Of a DNA stretch of 64,000 nt, positions 22,770-36,200 are shown piece by piece. A model generated the notes under the pieces. That model was not told the DNA's origin. It did no database searches and saw only the letters and a program-made list of their open reading frames with translations. This DNA is from Anaeramoeba flamelloides (lineage: Eukaryota > Metamonada > Anaeramoebidae), in contig JANTQA010000076.1 of the NCBI GenBank assembly GCA_027625915.1, forward strand, positions 2,915,501-2,979,500. Direction: 5' to 3'. Each line of letters opens with the position of its first letter. The first letter of the stretch is position 1. The translations under genes were made by a program, and so were the position numbers.

Positions 22770-25700
22770 ATGGATTTTCAAGTTGGACAAAAAATAAAAA
22801 TTGGTAACCAATCAGGAACGATAAAATTTATTGGAAAAACCAAATTTTCACCAGGGGATTGGGTTGGTGTTGAATTAAAACAAGCAAGTTTGAAAATTTT
22901 CCACTATTTTTTCTTTTTTTAGTTAAAAAACAAAGAAAAAAAAGGAAAATAAAACAAGGGAAATAATTTTTATTTTTTACCTTAAAATATCCTTAAACCC
23001 ATTCTTTTTTATTTTTCAATTTATTCTCAAGACGGTCGTAATAACGGAACAATTGATGGAGTAAAATATTTTGAATGTAAGCCAAAAAGAGGTATATTTC
23101 TTCCCTACCTTTATTTGAAATATCAAAAAAACGAAAAAAAAATGAAAAAGGAAAAGGAAAAAGAAAAGGAAAAAGAAAAGGAAAAAGAAAAAGAAAAAGA
23201 AAAAGAAAAAGAAAAAGAAAATAATGAACAAAAAACAACTAAAGATTTGTTAGTTGATGATTTTTATTATCCTTCCTTAATTGAAGACGATCAATTAAGA
23301 AACAAATTATATTGTCATTCAAAATCTATCCAGTTTTTTGTTGAAGAAAGAGAACATCTGATCAACACTGTCAACAATTTAAAAAAGAGTATTGAATCAA
23401 AAATTGAAGACAACACGGATCCAATTTTAGAAGATTTAAAAGACGACGAGGAAATTGAAAAACTTGAACGTGAATTGTATTCCATTAACAGATCGATCAA
23501 GAATACAAAAAATGAAATTTTGGAACATGAAGACATTCTACAAGAACTTGAAAAAGACAAGAGCACTGATCGCCTTACCAAGCTAAGGCAACAGGTGTTA
23601 CTTTCAAACAGAGAAAATGAAGAAATTCAAAAGGCTCTCGAACAAGAAGTCGAGAAAACAAGACAACTTGAGAAAGAAAAATCTTCACTTGAAATTGATC
23701 TTAAATTTGCAAAATCAACTGGCGAAAGACAAATACGTAAGTGTTCGGCAATGTTGTTCATTTATTTTCTTTTCAAATTACTTGAAATCTCTTTTTTTTT
23801 TTTTTGCGACATCTTATTACCAAAGAAATTATTTATCCCTTTTATTTCCTCCAGATTACAATGATTGAAACCATATTTTCTTCCTTCATTTGAATTCATA
23901 AACAATTGTTGGTAATCATTTTTATTAATTTGTATAAAACCGTACTTATTTCCTTGAAAGAAATTTTAGTGATAACATCACTAAATTAGACTGATATTTG
24001 AAATTTAATTTAAAGAAAATTTCATCTGAATTATCTTTTTTCAATCTTCAAATATGCTTTTCATTGAGGATTTCCAATTTGTATGCAATACACACCACAA
24101 AAAAAGTATGAAACAAAGAAATATAAATCACAAATTACAATCTAATATTTTGAAATGTCTTTTCGTTCAAGAAAAAGAAAAAAATAGAAAAATGAAGATG
24201 AAGTGAAAATTTTTTCCCATTGAAAATTCAAATATCAAAATTGAAAAAAATCCAGGAAATGAAATCAAGAACTAAAATCTTATTTTGTGAAATAAGACTA
24301 TTATAAAATAATCTTCAAAATTTAATTAAAATCTCCATACAATAAAATTCTTAGATTTAGTAAAAATATTTCGAAAGATATTAGAAGTTTAATTTTCAGA
24401 ATTAAAAATATTAAAAATATTTTAAACCTTGATAAATGTGATTTTTAGAAGTAATTAATCGTAATAATTCTTGATATTTTTTTGAAATATGAAATTCTTG
24501 GTTTAAATATTCCTATTATTCATAAACCGAACATCTTGAATTTTGAAAAATTTTAAATGATTGGATTCTACTATGGAGCTACTGTAAAATTTTGAAACAC
24601 TCAAAATCAAAAATAGGAAAAAAAATATTGTGATTTTTTTTTATTTTTATTATTTAAGGAAGGATGTTCAAAATGAATTCTTCATATACACCATAAATTC
24701 CATCCTTTCATTTTCGTTAAGGTAAATATGATCTTTTATCAAAAGATTAAAATAAAAAATTTTTTTATAAACAATAGTGTTTTTTTGGTTTTTATTTTTT
24801 TTTTTACTTTTAAAAACCTCTAATTACCCAAACCCTTAGAAATAAACCTAAGAAGATATTAATTCAATTAGTTTTTCATTAAAGTTAGTTATGTGTACTT
24901 TTGTAACTAACAACCCAGTGAAATTGATTAATTTCCCCATAAATCAACATTAATCTTAATTACTCCTTTGTGACAAGTGGGAATTTACAAGAGAACAAAA
25001 AATGAACTACCATAAAAAAAGGGTTTTTTCAGAAAAAAAAAAATTAAATCTTTGGATAAATGATTGTAAGAGCCTTAACGAAAATGAAAGGATGGAATTT
25101 GTGATGTATCTGAAAAATTCATTTTTAACGTCAATCCTTAAGGGAGATGTTATTAACCACTCTTGATATCCATAAAAATTTCAATTTTTTATATTTTCGG
25201 ATTTATTGTTAAGAATTAAGTGTTGGACACTTAGTCTGGTAAAGAGAGAATTTTGAAGTTACTAAATTTGTGTCTCCGAATTCAAAGAATATCCAGAATA
25301 GACACAGCCATTAGAAGAATTTTAAACCCGATTTAGTTTTCTAAAATATAATTTTTTATATTTTGAAAAACATAAAATAAAATCAAGTACAAGTTGCACA
25401 GTATTTGATATTTTTATATATAACCCTATTTCTCCAAAAAAAAAGAAAAAAATATAAAACTCAAAAATAAAAACAGGTGTGTCCAAAATTTGAAGAAACG
25501 AGCGGAATAAAAAATTGTATTGACTAAATTTGTAGAAATTCCATTAAAAATGATTAATCAAATCATTAGATCCCATATCAACTAATCTTATCTAAATTGT
25601 TTTTTTTAACTAAACTCAACTTTAACCTTTTGTCAATCATTGAAAAAAAAATCTCGATCAATCTAACGAAACAGATTATGTAATTGGAAAAAATGAAATG

Positions 25701-28700
25701 AGAACAAAAAACAGAAAAAGAAAAAAAAAAGATAAAAATAGTTTGTAAAATCAAAATTATTTCCAAATTTAAAGAAAATTGTAGTCTTGTTATTATTTAA
25801 ACCGTTTTAGCTGTTTCCAAAATTTTGGAAAATTAGTTAACTTAAGATATTATTCAATATTTAGAAAACGAGATGGAGAAAATTAAAACACTATAATAAT
25901 TTTTTTTTTTATTTTGTTATTAAAGAGTAATCAAGATATGATCTTAAAAAATTGAAATTAATTATTTTTTTTTTATTAAAACTGATAATGGGGTTAGTTT
26001 CGCCATTTTCAAACAGTATAAAAAACAAAATCTTGGAAAAAATCCATAAAAGGAGGTTCAACAGCTAAAATAGAACATTTTTCCATTGAATCATTAAAAA
26101 CAAGAGTTTACACTTTTTCAAAATTACTTTATTCCATTAGTTTAAATTTATTCTTTATTTACAAAATAAGCATACATCTATTTAGAATTTCAATTTTTGT
26201 GAATTATTAATAAACCTTCTTCCCAATCTTATTAACTTCTTTTAATTATTTTTTAAAGAAAAATTAAATCTTAAAATTGTAAAAAGAGAAAATTTGATTA
26301 ATAGTATGGAGATACAAAGAAAGAATTTATTAAAAGAATTAGGATCGCCATTATCGTTATTTCGAGAAAATATCAAAAAATATGAAGAAAAAATAAAAAA
26401 TTTAGAAGAAGAATTAAAATTTGCCTCTGAGCAATTGAAAATACTTGAAGAACAAAAACAAACACCACCAATGGACAATTCACTTGCAAAATCGCAGAGA
26501 AGGGAGGAATGGATTGGCAAACTAATGAAAAGAAATCCAAAAATTTTAGAAATGAGAGAAAGATTATTACCACTCACCAAGAAAATATCTTTTTCAAGAT
26601 TATATAAAACCGAACAAAGCCAAATGCAAGGTATTTTACCATATAATCATATAATCAAGTTAATTTGTCAGCATTTTGATTTGGAGGGGAAAAAATCTAT
26701 AAGAGAGTTTTTACTCAAAAAATTTGCAATTAATAGTAATTATTTTTTTATATCTATCTATTTATTTTTTTTAATTTTTTTCTTGGGGTATTTTAAAAAA
26801 CTGTGAACAAAAAGTTTTCAAAAGTATCTGTAAATACAGTTATTCAACGTTAGTAGAACTATTTATAGTGCCTGTATTTAAAATTATTCTTGCTCACACT
26901 TTTTTTTAAAACAACTTTCTGAAAATTTATTTATTTAATTAATCTAACCAATTCTCCTTTTCATAAAATGAAATGGAAAAAAAAAAACATAACTGAATAT
27001 TTTACATTATTAATTATTCATTTTTATTCATTGATTTGAAAAGATCCCGAAGAAAAATATAAAAAGCAAAAATCAAAAGAAAGTGATCTCTATTCATTGA
27101 TAAGATTAGCGCTTCGAAATCCCGAAATGCTATTTTCAAACAACAATTTAAATAACATTAATGAAGAAGATGATAACTACGAAGATAATGATTTAGATGA
27201 ACTTATTCTTGACGAAAATGATGTTTATATTTGGGACGAACTTCCTGACAATTCCAAGAACATTAGATTTGATGGAGAAAAAATGCAAGAACTTGGAGAG
27301 TCTGCTCATCGAAATATTTTGGAAACTCTTATATGTGCAAATAAAAACAAATTAATTGAAAGATTAACATGGGAAATATCTACAGGTAATTTTCTCGTTT
27401 TTGCGATTTAAACTATTTTTTTTTTATTATAATTATTTTTTGTTTTCTTTTATTTTAAATCTCGTTAAATAAGTAAAAAAACTAAATTGATTTGTCGTAT
27501 AAAAAGCTCCAAATTTTTGGGTGTTGTTTTAACTAATAAGGTTTTAAAGTTAAATTGAAAATTCAATCCTTTTGAAGAAAGAATGTTTTTCATTACCAAG
27601 TACATACAATTAAAAGCATATGACAAACCAAAGAGTAATACTTTTGAGTTTAATTTAGAAAAATTGATATAATATTTATGTTTAATCAATTTTTTAACTT
27701 TTTATCTGTGTAGAGAACCGATAACTGACCAGTGGTAAAGTGTTAACTTATAATATGAAGTTAGGGGGTTTGAGAATCCTCGTTAACCAAATTATTTCTG
27801 ATTTTTTATCATTTTCTCAAAAAGTTACAAAAATTATTGTGGTGTGATTTTACTTAAAAATCGGCTTTATGCTTTATAGAACTTGCTAATTCTATGAAGA
27901 CATCATCTGAAGATTTGAAATCTTTTTGGCTATTATAAAAATTGAATAGGAATTGAAACAAAATCCCCCTCAATCTATGGTGCGGATCCAATTCTTGAGA
28001 GAATTGACCAGATTCGCTCTTTTACTTGATTCAACAATATCTCTAATTAAAATTAAAGATTCAGGAAAGGTTGTCAGTGCAGTAGAGTACTGAATAGTGC
28101 ATAACTTTTCTAGAATTCATAATTTTGATTAAAAATCAAAGATTTTACTCAATTCTTTTGAATTTTGGAAAAGCTAACAAACATTATTTTGAATTTTTGA
28201 AATAAAAAAGAAAGTTAAAAAAATTTTCGGTTTATTTCAAGAAATTAAAAAAAACCTAACGATGCTTTTTTTGAGTGTTTATGCTTTATTAAGTGAAGTT
28301 TTCGTTAGGTTTTTTTTACTTTTTAAAGAATAAACCGAAAATTTATTTAATTTTTATTTTATTTCAAAAAAGAAAAAAAAACCTAACGTCAATCAGGTGA
28401 ATCTTTAGTTTTTACTTTTTAATGAAAAAAAAAACAAAAACAAACTTTTTATATTTTTCGTTATTCTTTTTTATTTCTTTAAACAATTTTAAACAAATCA
28501 ATATCCCTTTTAATTTAAAAAGAAATTTATTTGATGATTTTGAATGATTTAATTTCATGAAACATTGTTAAACTGAGTAAAACAAAATAATAATGTTTAG
28601 ATCCACAAGGATTGTTCACATATTAGCACTTTTTAAAATCAAAATATTTTTCAAAAAAACTAACCTATTTTCAAAAAATGAAAAAAAAAAGAAAAGGTAT

Positions 28701-30555
28701 CCATTATCATTATAAAAAATGTTTTGGAATAAATCAAGACAATATAACTAAAATTTCTAATAGAGAACAGCAATTTCAAAAATAAAATCAATTTTTTTCA
28801 ATGTTTATTGTAACACAAAAAAAAATATGAAAATGAGATTTATCATTTCAAATAAAAGACCTCATCTTTTTTTTAGATTGGTATTATTATTTTAATTAGT
28901 AAAATTTACCAAGCAACAAAATACATTAAATTTAAAAAATAACAACAGAGATATTAAACATAGTTTTGATCTTGTTTCTCATCAGATGGAAGATAAAGAT
29001 AAGTATTGTACTTAAATTAGAAAATTGATTTACTCTTTATTTTGGGAAAGAGTTTAGTTTATATAATAATTTTGTTAGTACAAAAAATGAAAAATAAGTA
29101 TTTTATTTACAAATCATGAAACTAACCAAAAAAAAAAAAAAAAAACAACAACAAAAAAACCCAATTATTAATTTCAATAGTATATTCTTACAAATAAGTA
29201 AAGGATATTTTAGAATACCTTTTTTTTTAAAAAAATATTTTTAATTTGTCAAAAAATTATTAGGACAGCTTATTTAAAAAAATTTTTATCCATAATTTTA
29301 TATTAATATCTCTTAACAATTTAAATGATATTATTTATTTCATTTCTTTATTTTTCAATATTTTAATCAAATAGATTCTGAATTTATTAAAGCCTTTCTC
29401 ATGACATACACATGGTTTATGAGTATTGATTATGTTATGATAAAATTATTTCAAAGATGGCATGTCCCAGAGTCAAAGGGGGGCTATGATCAAAAGGAAT
29501 GGGAGAAAATCTCCAAAACGATTAAATTGCGTATCTTTTCGCTTTTAAGGACATGGGTGAATGGATATTTCCATGAATTTCCAGCAAAGTCTTTGCGCAG
29601 ATTAGAAAATTTTGCTTTAAATGATATGTCTTTAGATACATTATCGCTTGGTAAGCAAGTTGTCGGGGTTATCCAAAGGGCACGATCTAAATTCCGCAAA
29701 TCAGAAAAGCATATTTTTAAAGAAAAGCCACCAAAGCCAAAGCTTCCAAAGATCATTTTTTCACCACATTTAAAATTATCAGATCTAGATGAATTAGAAG
29801 TGGCCAGGCAATTATCTTTATTTCAATTTCAGTTATTTTCCAAGCTTCGAACTTCAGAATTATTGGTCCGTGATCATTTTCATGAAAAAAATCAAAGAAA
29901 AGTAATTAATTTACAAAAATATCAGCAATTTTCGGAAAATTTAATACATTATTTTTTAACAGAAATCACGGCTTCAAAAACAGTCAAAGAACAAGCAAAT
30001 ACTATGATGAGATTAATTAGAATTGGAGAAAATTTACATGATTTAAATAATTTTGAAGGTGTAGTTACAATTGCCACTTCAATGACTTCACCACCAATTG
30101 AAAATTTAGACCAAATACTTGAGGATATTAATAAAGGGTATTTAAAAATTTTAAATGACCTCAAATCAATTTCAGATCCACAAGATGATTACCACAATTT
30201 ACAAGAAAAAATTATGATAATTTCGAAAAATAATAGCCAATCCTTTCTTCCTTATCTAGGAATGTTTTTAGCACAAATACATTCAATAAATCAAAGCCAG
30301 CCAGATGAAATAGATGGCATGATTAACTTTAAAAAGGCGAAAATGCTTTCTCAAATTATAGATCTTGTTTATAAAATAAAGTCTAAACAATATAACTTAG
30401 TGGAAATCGAACAAATACAATTATTATTCGAAAAATTGCCAGATGCACCGTTAAAGAAAAAACAATTAGAAAAGTCAATTTCTAATTCTTCAAATGAAAA
30501 TATAAAAAGCCAAAATAAAATTAAAAGTAAAAGTAAAAAGATTAAAGAAAAATAA
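22770..30555 (+). CDS. CAP-Gly / coiled-coil / RasGEF fusion protein
   Basis: Five exons (22770-22887, 23032-23736, 26259-26735, 27044-27385, 29375-30555) join in phase to 940 residues. Residues 1-65 are a CAP-Gly domain (GTIKFIG, FSPGDWVGVEL, GRNNGTIDGVKYFECKPKRGIF), which in known proteins binds microtubule ends and EEY/F tails. Residues about 77-103 are a KE run, then a long coiled coil to about 360. Around 400-433 is a LisH-like helix pair (ILPYNHIIKLICQHFDLEGKKS). Residues about 535-640 are RasGEF_N (LIERLTWEISTDSEFIKAFLMTY) and about 676-895 the CDC25-type RasGEF domain (VARQLSLFQFQLFSKL, SFLPYLGMFLAQIH, INFKKAKML), which exchanges GDP on Ras-type GTPases. The tail is Lys/Ser-rich. Introns are 144, 2522, 308 and 1989 bp. 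The link between the CAP-Gly half and the RasGEF half rests on the 2.5-kb intron 23737-26258: phase fits (C plus AA) and coiled coil continues on both sides. Confidence 0.87.
23991..24236. mobile_element. MITE family 2, diverged copy
   Basis: The left end CTGATATTTGAAATTTAATT and right end GAAAATTCAAATATCA are inverted, with inner blocks AAAATTTCATCT and AAGTGAAAATTTTTTCCC like the copies at 15.4 and 51.8 kb. TA flanks are not clean. It lies in intron 2 of the CAP-Gly/RasGEF gene. Confidence 0.6.
24654..25141. mobile_element. TIR element nested in repeat copy B
   Basis: About 70-bp inverted ends: TTAAGGAAGGAT, then AAATTCCATCCTTTCATTTT and CGTTAAGG on the left; the mirror CCTTAACG, AAAATGAAAGGATGGAATTT and ATCCTTAA on the right. 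TTAA at both ends could be a target duplication of the piggyBac type, or simply part of the repeat. There is no coding sequence. Confidence 0.75.
25150..25400 (+). repeat. Dispersed repeat shared with 59.2 kb
   Basis: GTAAAGAGAGAATTTTGAAG...CCGAATTCAAAGAATATCC here pairs with GTTAAAGAGAGTATTTTGGA...CCAATTCAAAGAATACC at 59220-59270. The class is unknown. Confidence 0.55.
27713..28078 (+). mobile_element. tRNA-derived SINE, copy 1
   Basis: About 365 bp homologous along its length to the copy at 38169-38542. It starts GAGAACCG, has a poor A box (CTGACCAGTGG) and a B-box-like GGTTTGAGAATCC, then a body with blocks AAAATCGG, GGCTATTATAAAA, CTATGGTGCGGATCC and TTCAACAATATCTCTAATT. It lies in intron 4 of the CAP-Gly/RasGEF gene and is followed by a palindrome array. 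It looks older than copy 2. Confidence 0.8.
28105..28400. repeat. Palindrome array 3
   Basis: It begins with a CTAGAATTC/AAAAATCAAAG hairpin and then shows two rounds of the TTAGGTTTTTT..AATAAACCGAAAATTTATT palindrome ending AAAAAAAACCTAACG. It directly follows the SINE. Confidence 0.7.
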
Positions 30556-33202
30556 CTTTATTTCAAAATAAACGAATAAAGATATTTTTAACTTTAAATA
30601 ATAAAAAAATTTTAAAATTCTCTTTTTGATTTTTTTTCCTTTCAAATTTATGACAAATACATTTTAGAGATTTGTGAGAATTCAATACATACAAATTTGG
30701 AGAACATGAGAGTTTATATTACACATTCAAGAATAAGATTTTTACAAAAAAGTGTGGAATTTTTTTTTTTTTTTTATATATTTGGAATACTTTTCTAGGA
30801 AGTGATTCTATTCTCAAATCAGTAATATATAATAAAGAGGATTATTGCTACTGATTGACTTGACTCCTATTGTGCTTGGTTCAAAAGATGCTCACCAAAA
30901 AATATTTATAAAAAAATAATAAATTACTTTTTTTGGAGAAAAAAATGTACGGCCAATTTCAACAAAAAAAGAATAATATTATCAGGATAGGATGTATTTT
31001 TTAAAATAATAAAATCCATTTATATGTTTTCACTTCTATTTAAAATTCTACCAAGATTTAACCACTTTTTTGGGTAATTTTTTTATGACCAAAAAGACAA
31101 AATAATAACCAATTTTCAGAACTATTTAATCTCATATAAAATACAGATCAGAAATTTCGACATCTTTTTTGACAAATATGTTTTTCAAATAAAGGAATTA
31201 ATTGATTTATTATAGAAAATCAATTTATGATATGTGGAAATTTTGGATATTTAAATAAGTCAAACTAAAAATAAGTTTAATATAGTTATTTTAAAAAAAA
31301 TTACCCTATTTTTTGGATTTATCTAAAAAAAAGTTTAACATAATCAAAAATTTATAATATTACACTATATTTACTTATTATACATTTTTTAGAAAATTTG
31401 ATATCAGCACTTTAAATATTACCACTAACCCTTTTCAAAATATTACAAAGTAATTAAAAATTTAATATTTTTTTTTTTTGAAGAAAAGTTTATTTAAATT
31501 AAATTCACTTTTTAATCAAGAAATATAATCTTATGAATTGTTAAAATTTATTAAAGTAAAAATTAATAAAATAAACATGAGGAAAAGTATAATTTAAACA
31601 AATTTTTTCTTTTGAACAAAATTTAGAAAGATCAACTTTACAAATAAACATATTGAAATCAAAAATAATAAAAATAATTAACTTAAAGTTTAATTTTAGA
31701 TAATTTATATTTATATTATCCTCTTAATTTAGAGTTGGATAACAAAAAAATCTATGAATTTTACATTTCTCCTTCCGATTTATTATGTTTCAACAAAGTT
31801 TTTTTTTATACAAAACTATTTTCAAAATTCTTTTTAAACATATTATTTTCAAAACAAAGCCATCACAAATAATAAATATTTCAAAGATTTAGCAAAAAAA
31901 TATTGAATTACCCAAACCAAAAACCAACTATAAACATTACAAATAAAAGAAAAAGAGAAATTTTGTAAAAAAAAATAAGTAATATTCATAAATTTTTTAC
32001 TTTTTTACAATTTCATAGAAAAAGAATAATTTGAAAATCCAAAAAAATTAATACAATAAATTGATCCTTTCTGAAAGTAAGAATCCCAAAAATCTAAAAA
32101 TTTTCTCAACCATTTCTAACTTTGATAAAATAAAAGCAACTTAGAATTAAAAAACATTTTAGCACTTCTTTTGAAATTAGAAGTACTTTGTTTCTCAAAA
32201 ACTGTCAAAAATTAAAATTTTTCCCATCAGAATAAAAAAGAAAAATGAGTTATGAATAAAGAATTTTATTAAATAGTAAACCAAAAATCAAGAAAAATTG
32301 TTTTTGATATTTTTTAGTTTGGAAATTTTTTAATTGTTTTGGTTTTGATTTTTTGATTAATTGGAAAGTTTCTTAAATATGTTAAAAAAACATTTCTTGT
32401 GTTTACTTGTTTATTCAGGTATAACATTTATTAAGTTTAGGGATTATTTTTAATTTATCAATTTCATTTCATGCGAGATATTAATAACCACTAAAATATG
32501 TACACTCCTTAAAATTAATTATTTCATAATTTTTCTGATATTCTTTTATTCAAATAAAATCAAAACATTTATAAATTAACTTTATCAAAAAAAAAAAATT
32601 ATGTTTTTCAATTTTGGAATAAATTGTGATACTTTTTTGAATTATTTATATTTTTTGGACTGAATTATTTTCAAAACTTTGGGGTTTTATTTTTGCGTAT
32701 ATTTTTTGTACACTTTCTAAATAGATAATAAGATTTCTTTTTTCTTTAAAGAAAAACAAATTTTTTGAAATAATCGAGAAATATGTCTAAATTTTGAACT
32801 TTTACAATAGGAGAAACAAGGTTTAAACTTTTCAAAACAAAAACAAATTTCAGAAAATAGATTGTTTCAAGTAAGAATTTAGATCCTTTAGTAATAAGTT
32901 TTTTAGTTTATTTTTCAATTTCAAGATTTGGTAAATTTTTTTGAATTGGCTATTAATTAACTCAAATATTTTTTTTTAATGGTCAATTACACCTTAAAAA
33001 GGAATATATCTCAGTTTTACCATATTCATGAAATTGGTCCAATTGTTCAATACAATTGTTGTTCTTCTCTTTAAATTGAAGATGATTGGTCTTTCTATTT
33101 GAAGAAAAAAAAACCTGATAATTTTCCAAACAAAAAAAAACATTTTTTCTAAATAATTTTCTAGAACAAAGTTTTCTATTTTCTTCTTCTTTTCGAAACA
33201 AA
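30556..33202. other. Gene-free stretch between RasGEF and Rab genes
   Basis: About 2.6 kb of AT-rich sequence. I saw no coding stretch, RNA gene or recognised repeat in it. It separates two genes on the same strand and must hold the end signals of one and the promoter of the other. Confidence 0.45.
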
Positions 33203-36200
33203 ATGAGTGATAATGGTTATAAGATCATTTTAATTGGTAACTCACAAGTTGGTAAAACTTGTTTTTTACAACAGTATTGTGATCGAGAGTTTGTTTTTTT
33301 TTCTTTTCTTTTTGTTTTTCTTTCTTTAATTTTAATCTACTTTTTGAAAATTTGTTTAATCCTTCAATTCCAAAATTCACAATAAACAACAAACAACCTT
33401 CTTTTCATTTTGCGAAAAATTTACACACAAATAGTTTCAATGTCAATTCAGGGACCACAATTGTTTGGAATTTTTTTTCTTTGTTTTTCACAGATCGAGC
33501 AAAATTTAATAATCTGAACATTTCAATATTTTCTTTTGGTTATAAAAAAAAAAACAACTCAAATGAACAACAAAAATTCACCAAACAAAATAAAAGGGAG
33601 TTGATTTCCGTTTTTCAATGATTGTCCTTGATGGAAAAACTTATAAAATGCAAATTTGGGACACAGGTAAAAAATACACTTAATTTTTCTTGTTTGTTTT
33701 TAAAGATCTTCCGAAACCGAATAAAATAAAAAAAAACCACAAACTAACAAAAATAAAAAAACACCAAGTTATTCTTTTTTTTGTTTAAAAAACAATAAAA
33801 GAACAAATTTCTAAATTTTTGGAGTGACTAGTGAACTTGATATGATTTAATAATACACTTTTATTCAATATTTTTCTTTTTCATTTACAAAAAAGTATTT
33901 TTCATCAAATTTACAAGATCTTTGTGAATTTCCAAAAACAAAATTGATTTGTTTTCTCATTCCGTTTTTAAATTTTCCACTTTGAAACAATCTTTTGAAA
34001 AAGAAGATCAATTGTGCTACTTTTAAAATCTTTTTATTTTTGCATTTTTCATAAATGAGGAATAAATATCTTTAAAAGGTGCTACATAAAACTGCTTCAA
34101 AATACAGGAACTAACCAAAAAGTCTAAACAACACCTTTTTTAATTCTTTGAAATCTTCGCTTTTTATAAAGTGTCTGTATCAAAATTTACAAAAGAAACA
34201 AAAACATTTTTGAAGTTTTTAATTTGCAACAACATTTGGTACTTACTTTCTTAAAGATGAAAGGCTCCAAATGAATTCTAAATAAAAATACAAAAGATAA
34301 TTATTGCAAATTAGTTTAGGTTTTTAGGATCTTTTATTTACAGATTTAAATTCATTTTTGTTTAACAAAAAGTTAGTTTATTTCAATTTTAGTTTTTGCC
34401 AATTATTATTTGTTCTACTTTTGAAACCTCAACTACTTAGTCCACAAAAATACACCTAAATAGACATTAATACAATTACTTTTTAATTTCATTGAGTAAT
34501 TAATATTTTGTTAATTACTCTGCGAAATTCTATAATTTACACCCAATTCAATACTACTCTTAATTTCTACTTTGTGTTTTGTGTGTCTTTACAGTAGAAC
34601 AAAAAATAAAAAATTAAAAAAACTCCCTTTTTATTATTATTATTGAAGAGAAAGTATAAATTCCACTCTAAATGTTCTTTTACTGAAATTTCTTTTCGAA
34701 ATTTAAGAGTAAAAAATTAGATTTCATGATTATTAAAAAAGGTGTTGTTTAGACTTTTTGGTTAGTTCCTGTATTTTGAAGCAGTTTGATGGAGCACTTT
34801 TTAAAGACTTTTTGTAATTCACTTTTTTAAAATGACTTTAAAATGATCTCCAAACAAAAGAACACAAACCAAAAACAAACCAAAAAAAAACAATCCAAAC
34901 AAATAAAAGAAATCATAAATTTTTTTTTATTTATTTGGGTTAGAAATCAAAAAACCAACCAATTTATTGTTGAAAAAAACAACTAACAAAATCTTGAAAA
35001 ACAAAAACTTCTTAATATTTAATAAATAGCTGGGCAAGAACGGTTTAGAACAATTACTACAAGTTATTATCGAGATGCAGATGGTATTATTGTAATATAT
35101 GATGTTACTTCAGAAGAAACTTTTCTTCAAGTGGAAAATTGGTTTGGTGAAGTAAAAAGAAAACTATTTTTTTTTATTTTTTTTTTTTCATTTTTTCTTT
35201 TTTTCACAAGTTTATTGATTCCTCAAGAACAATTTTTATTACCAAAACACTTTTTAATCTTATTTTGAATTCTTGAAATATTGTTGTATGTAAATTAAAT
35301 TAACACCTTTTTTATTAATTTGATTAACCAATAATTATGATAATCACAAATCTCATAATCTTCAAAATTTTCAATTAAATTACTTTTTAAAACTATTCAA
35401 TTAGATTTGATTACTTGGGCCGAAATAAATTGACAAGAAAACTTGTGTAAAATCTTAAAAAAAAGAAAAGTTAAAAGATAATACAGCAAACCAATAAAAT
35501 AGTAAAGGTTAACCCAGTAGTTCATTAAAAGTTTGGTTAATTTGTCTCTATCCCAAACAAAACATTTTTAAAATCAAAAAAAAAAAAAGAAAATTTTTCA
35601 TCTAAACGAAATCAATTTTCCCATTAGTAAATTCAAAACATTTTTGACCCAATTTAATCCATAAGTCTATCAAAATTCATTTCAATAATTTTCCGTCAGC
35701 AAGTTTACCCTAACTTTTTTTACTATTAATGGTGAAAATTTTGATTTTTTTATAACTTTTTACTTTATTTAGCGTGTTTTTACCCAGTTGCCAAAAAGTT
35801 ATTCAAAATTGTTAAAGACAAAAATTTGTTAATGAATTTTTCTTTTTGTTCAAAATTAGACATTTTTAAATCATTGAAAATAAAGTTCAAAGTCAACTTT
35901 TGTAAGGTGCTTTTTAAATTGTTTATTTTTTGTTAATTTTAAATTTTTAGATTTGGAAAAAATTTACACAACAAATAGATCAAAAAATTTTAGAACTTTG
36001 ATTGAACTTCTTTATTATCAATACACCAACGAGCAAAAAGCCGACTTTTGGATATCATAAAAACAAAATAAAGAAGATGTTAATTCTAATATTTCGATCG
36101 ATAACATTTGTTTGAACAAACCAATAGTTTTTAAAGAAACACCAAATGCAACAATTAAATCATATACAAAATCAACTAGAGCAATGGAAAGTTCTGGATG

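Larger units (their letters stand above)
24580..25838 (+). mobile_element. CCAAAATTTTGG repeat family, copy B, interrupted
   Basis: The left part (24580-24650, AAACACTCAAAATCAAAAAT) and the right part (25430-25838, up to TTTCCAAAATTTTGGAA) match copy A at 13.5-14.0 kb. Between them lie two foreign segments: a TIR element at 24654-25141 and a repeat shared with 59.2 kb. The whole lies in an intron of the CAP-Gly/RasGEF gene. Confidence 0.7.
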
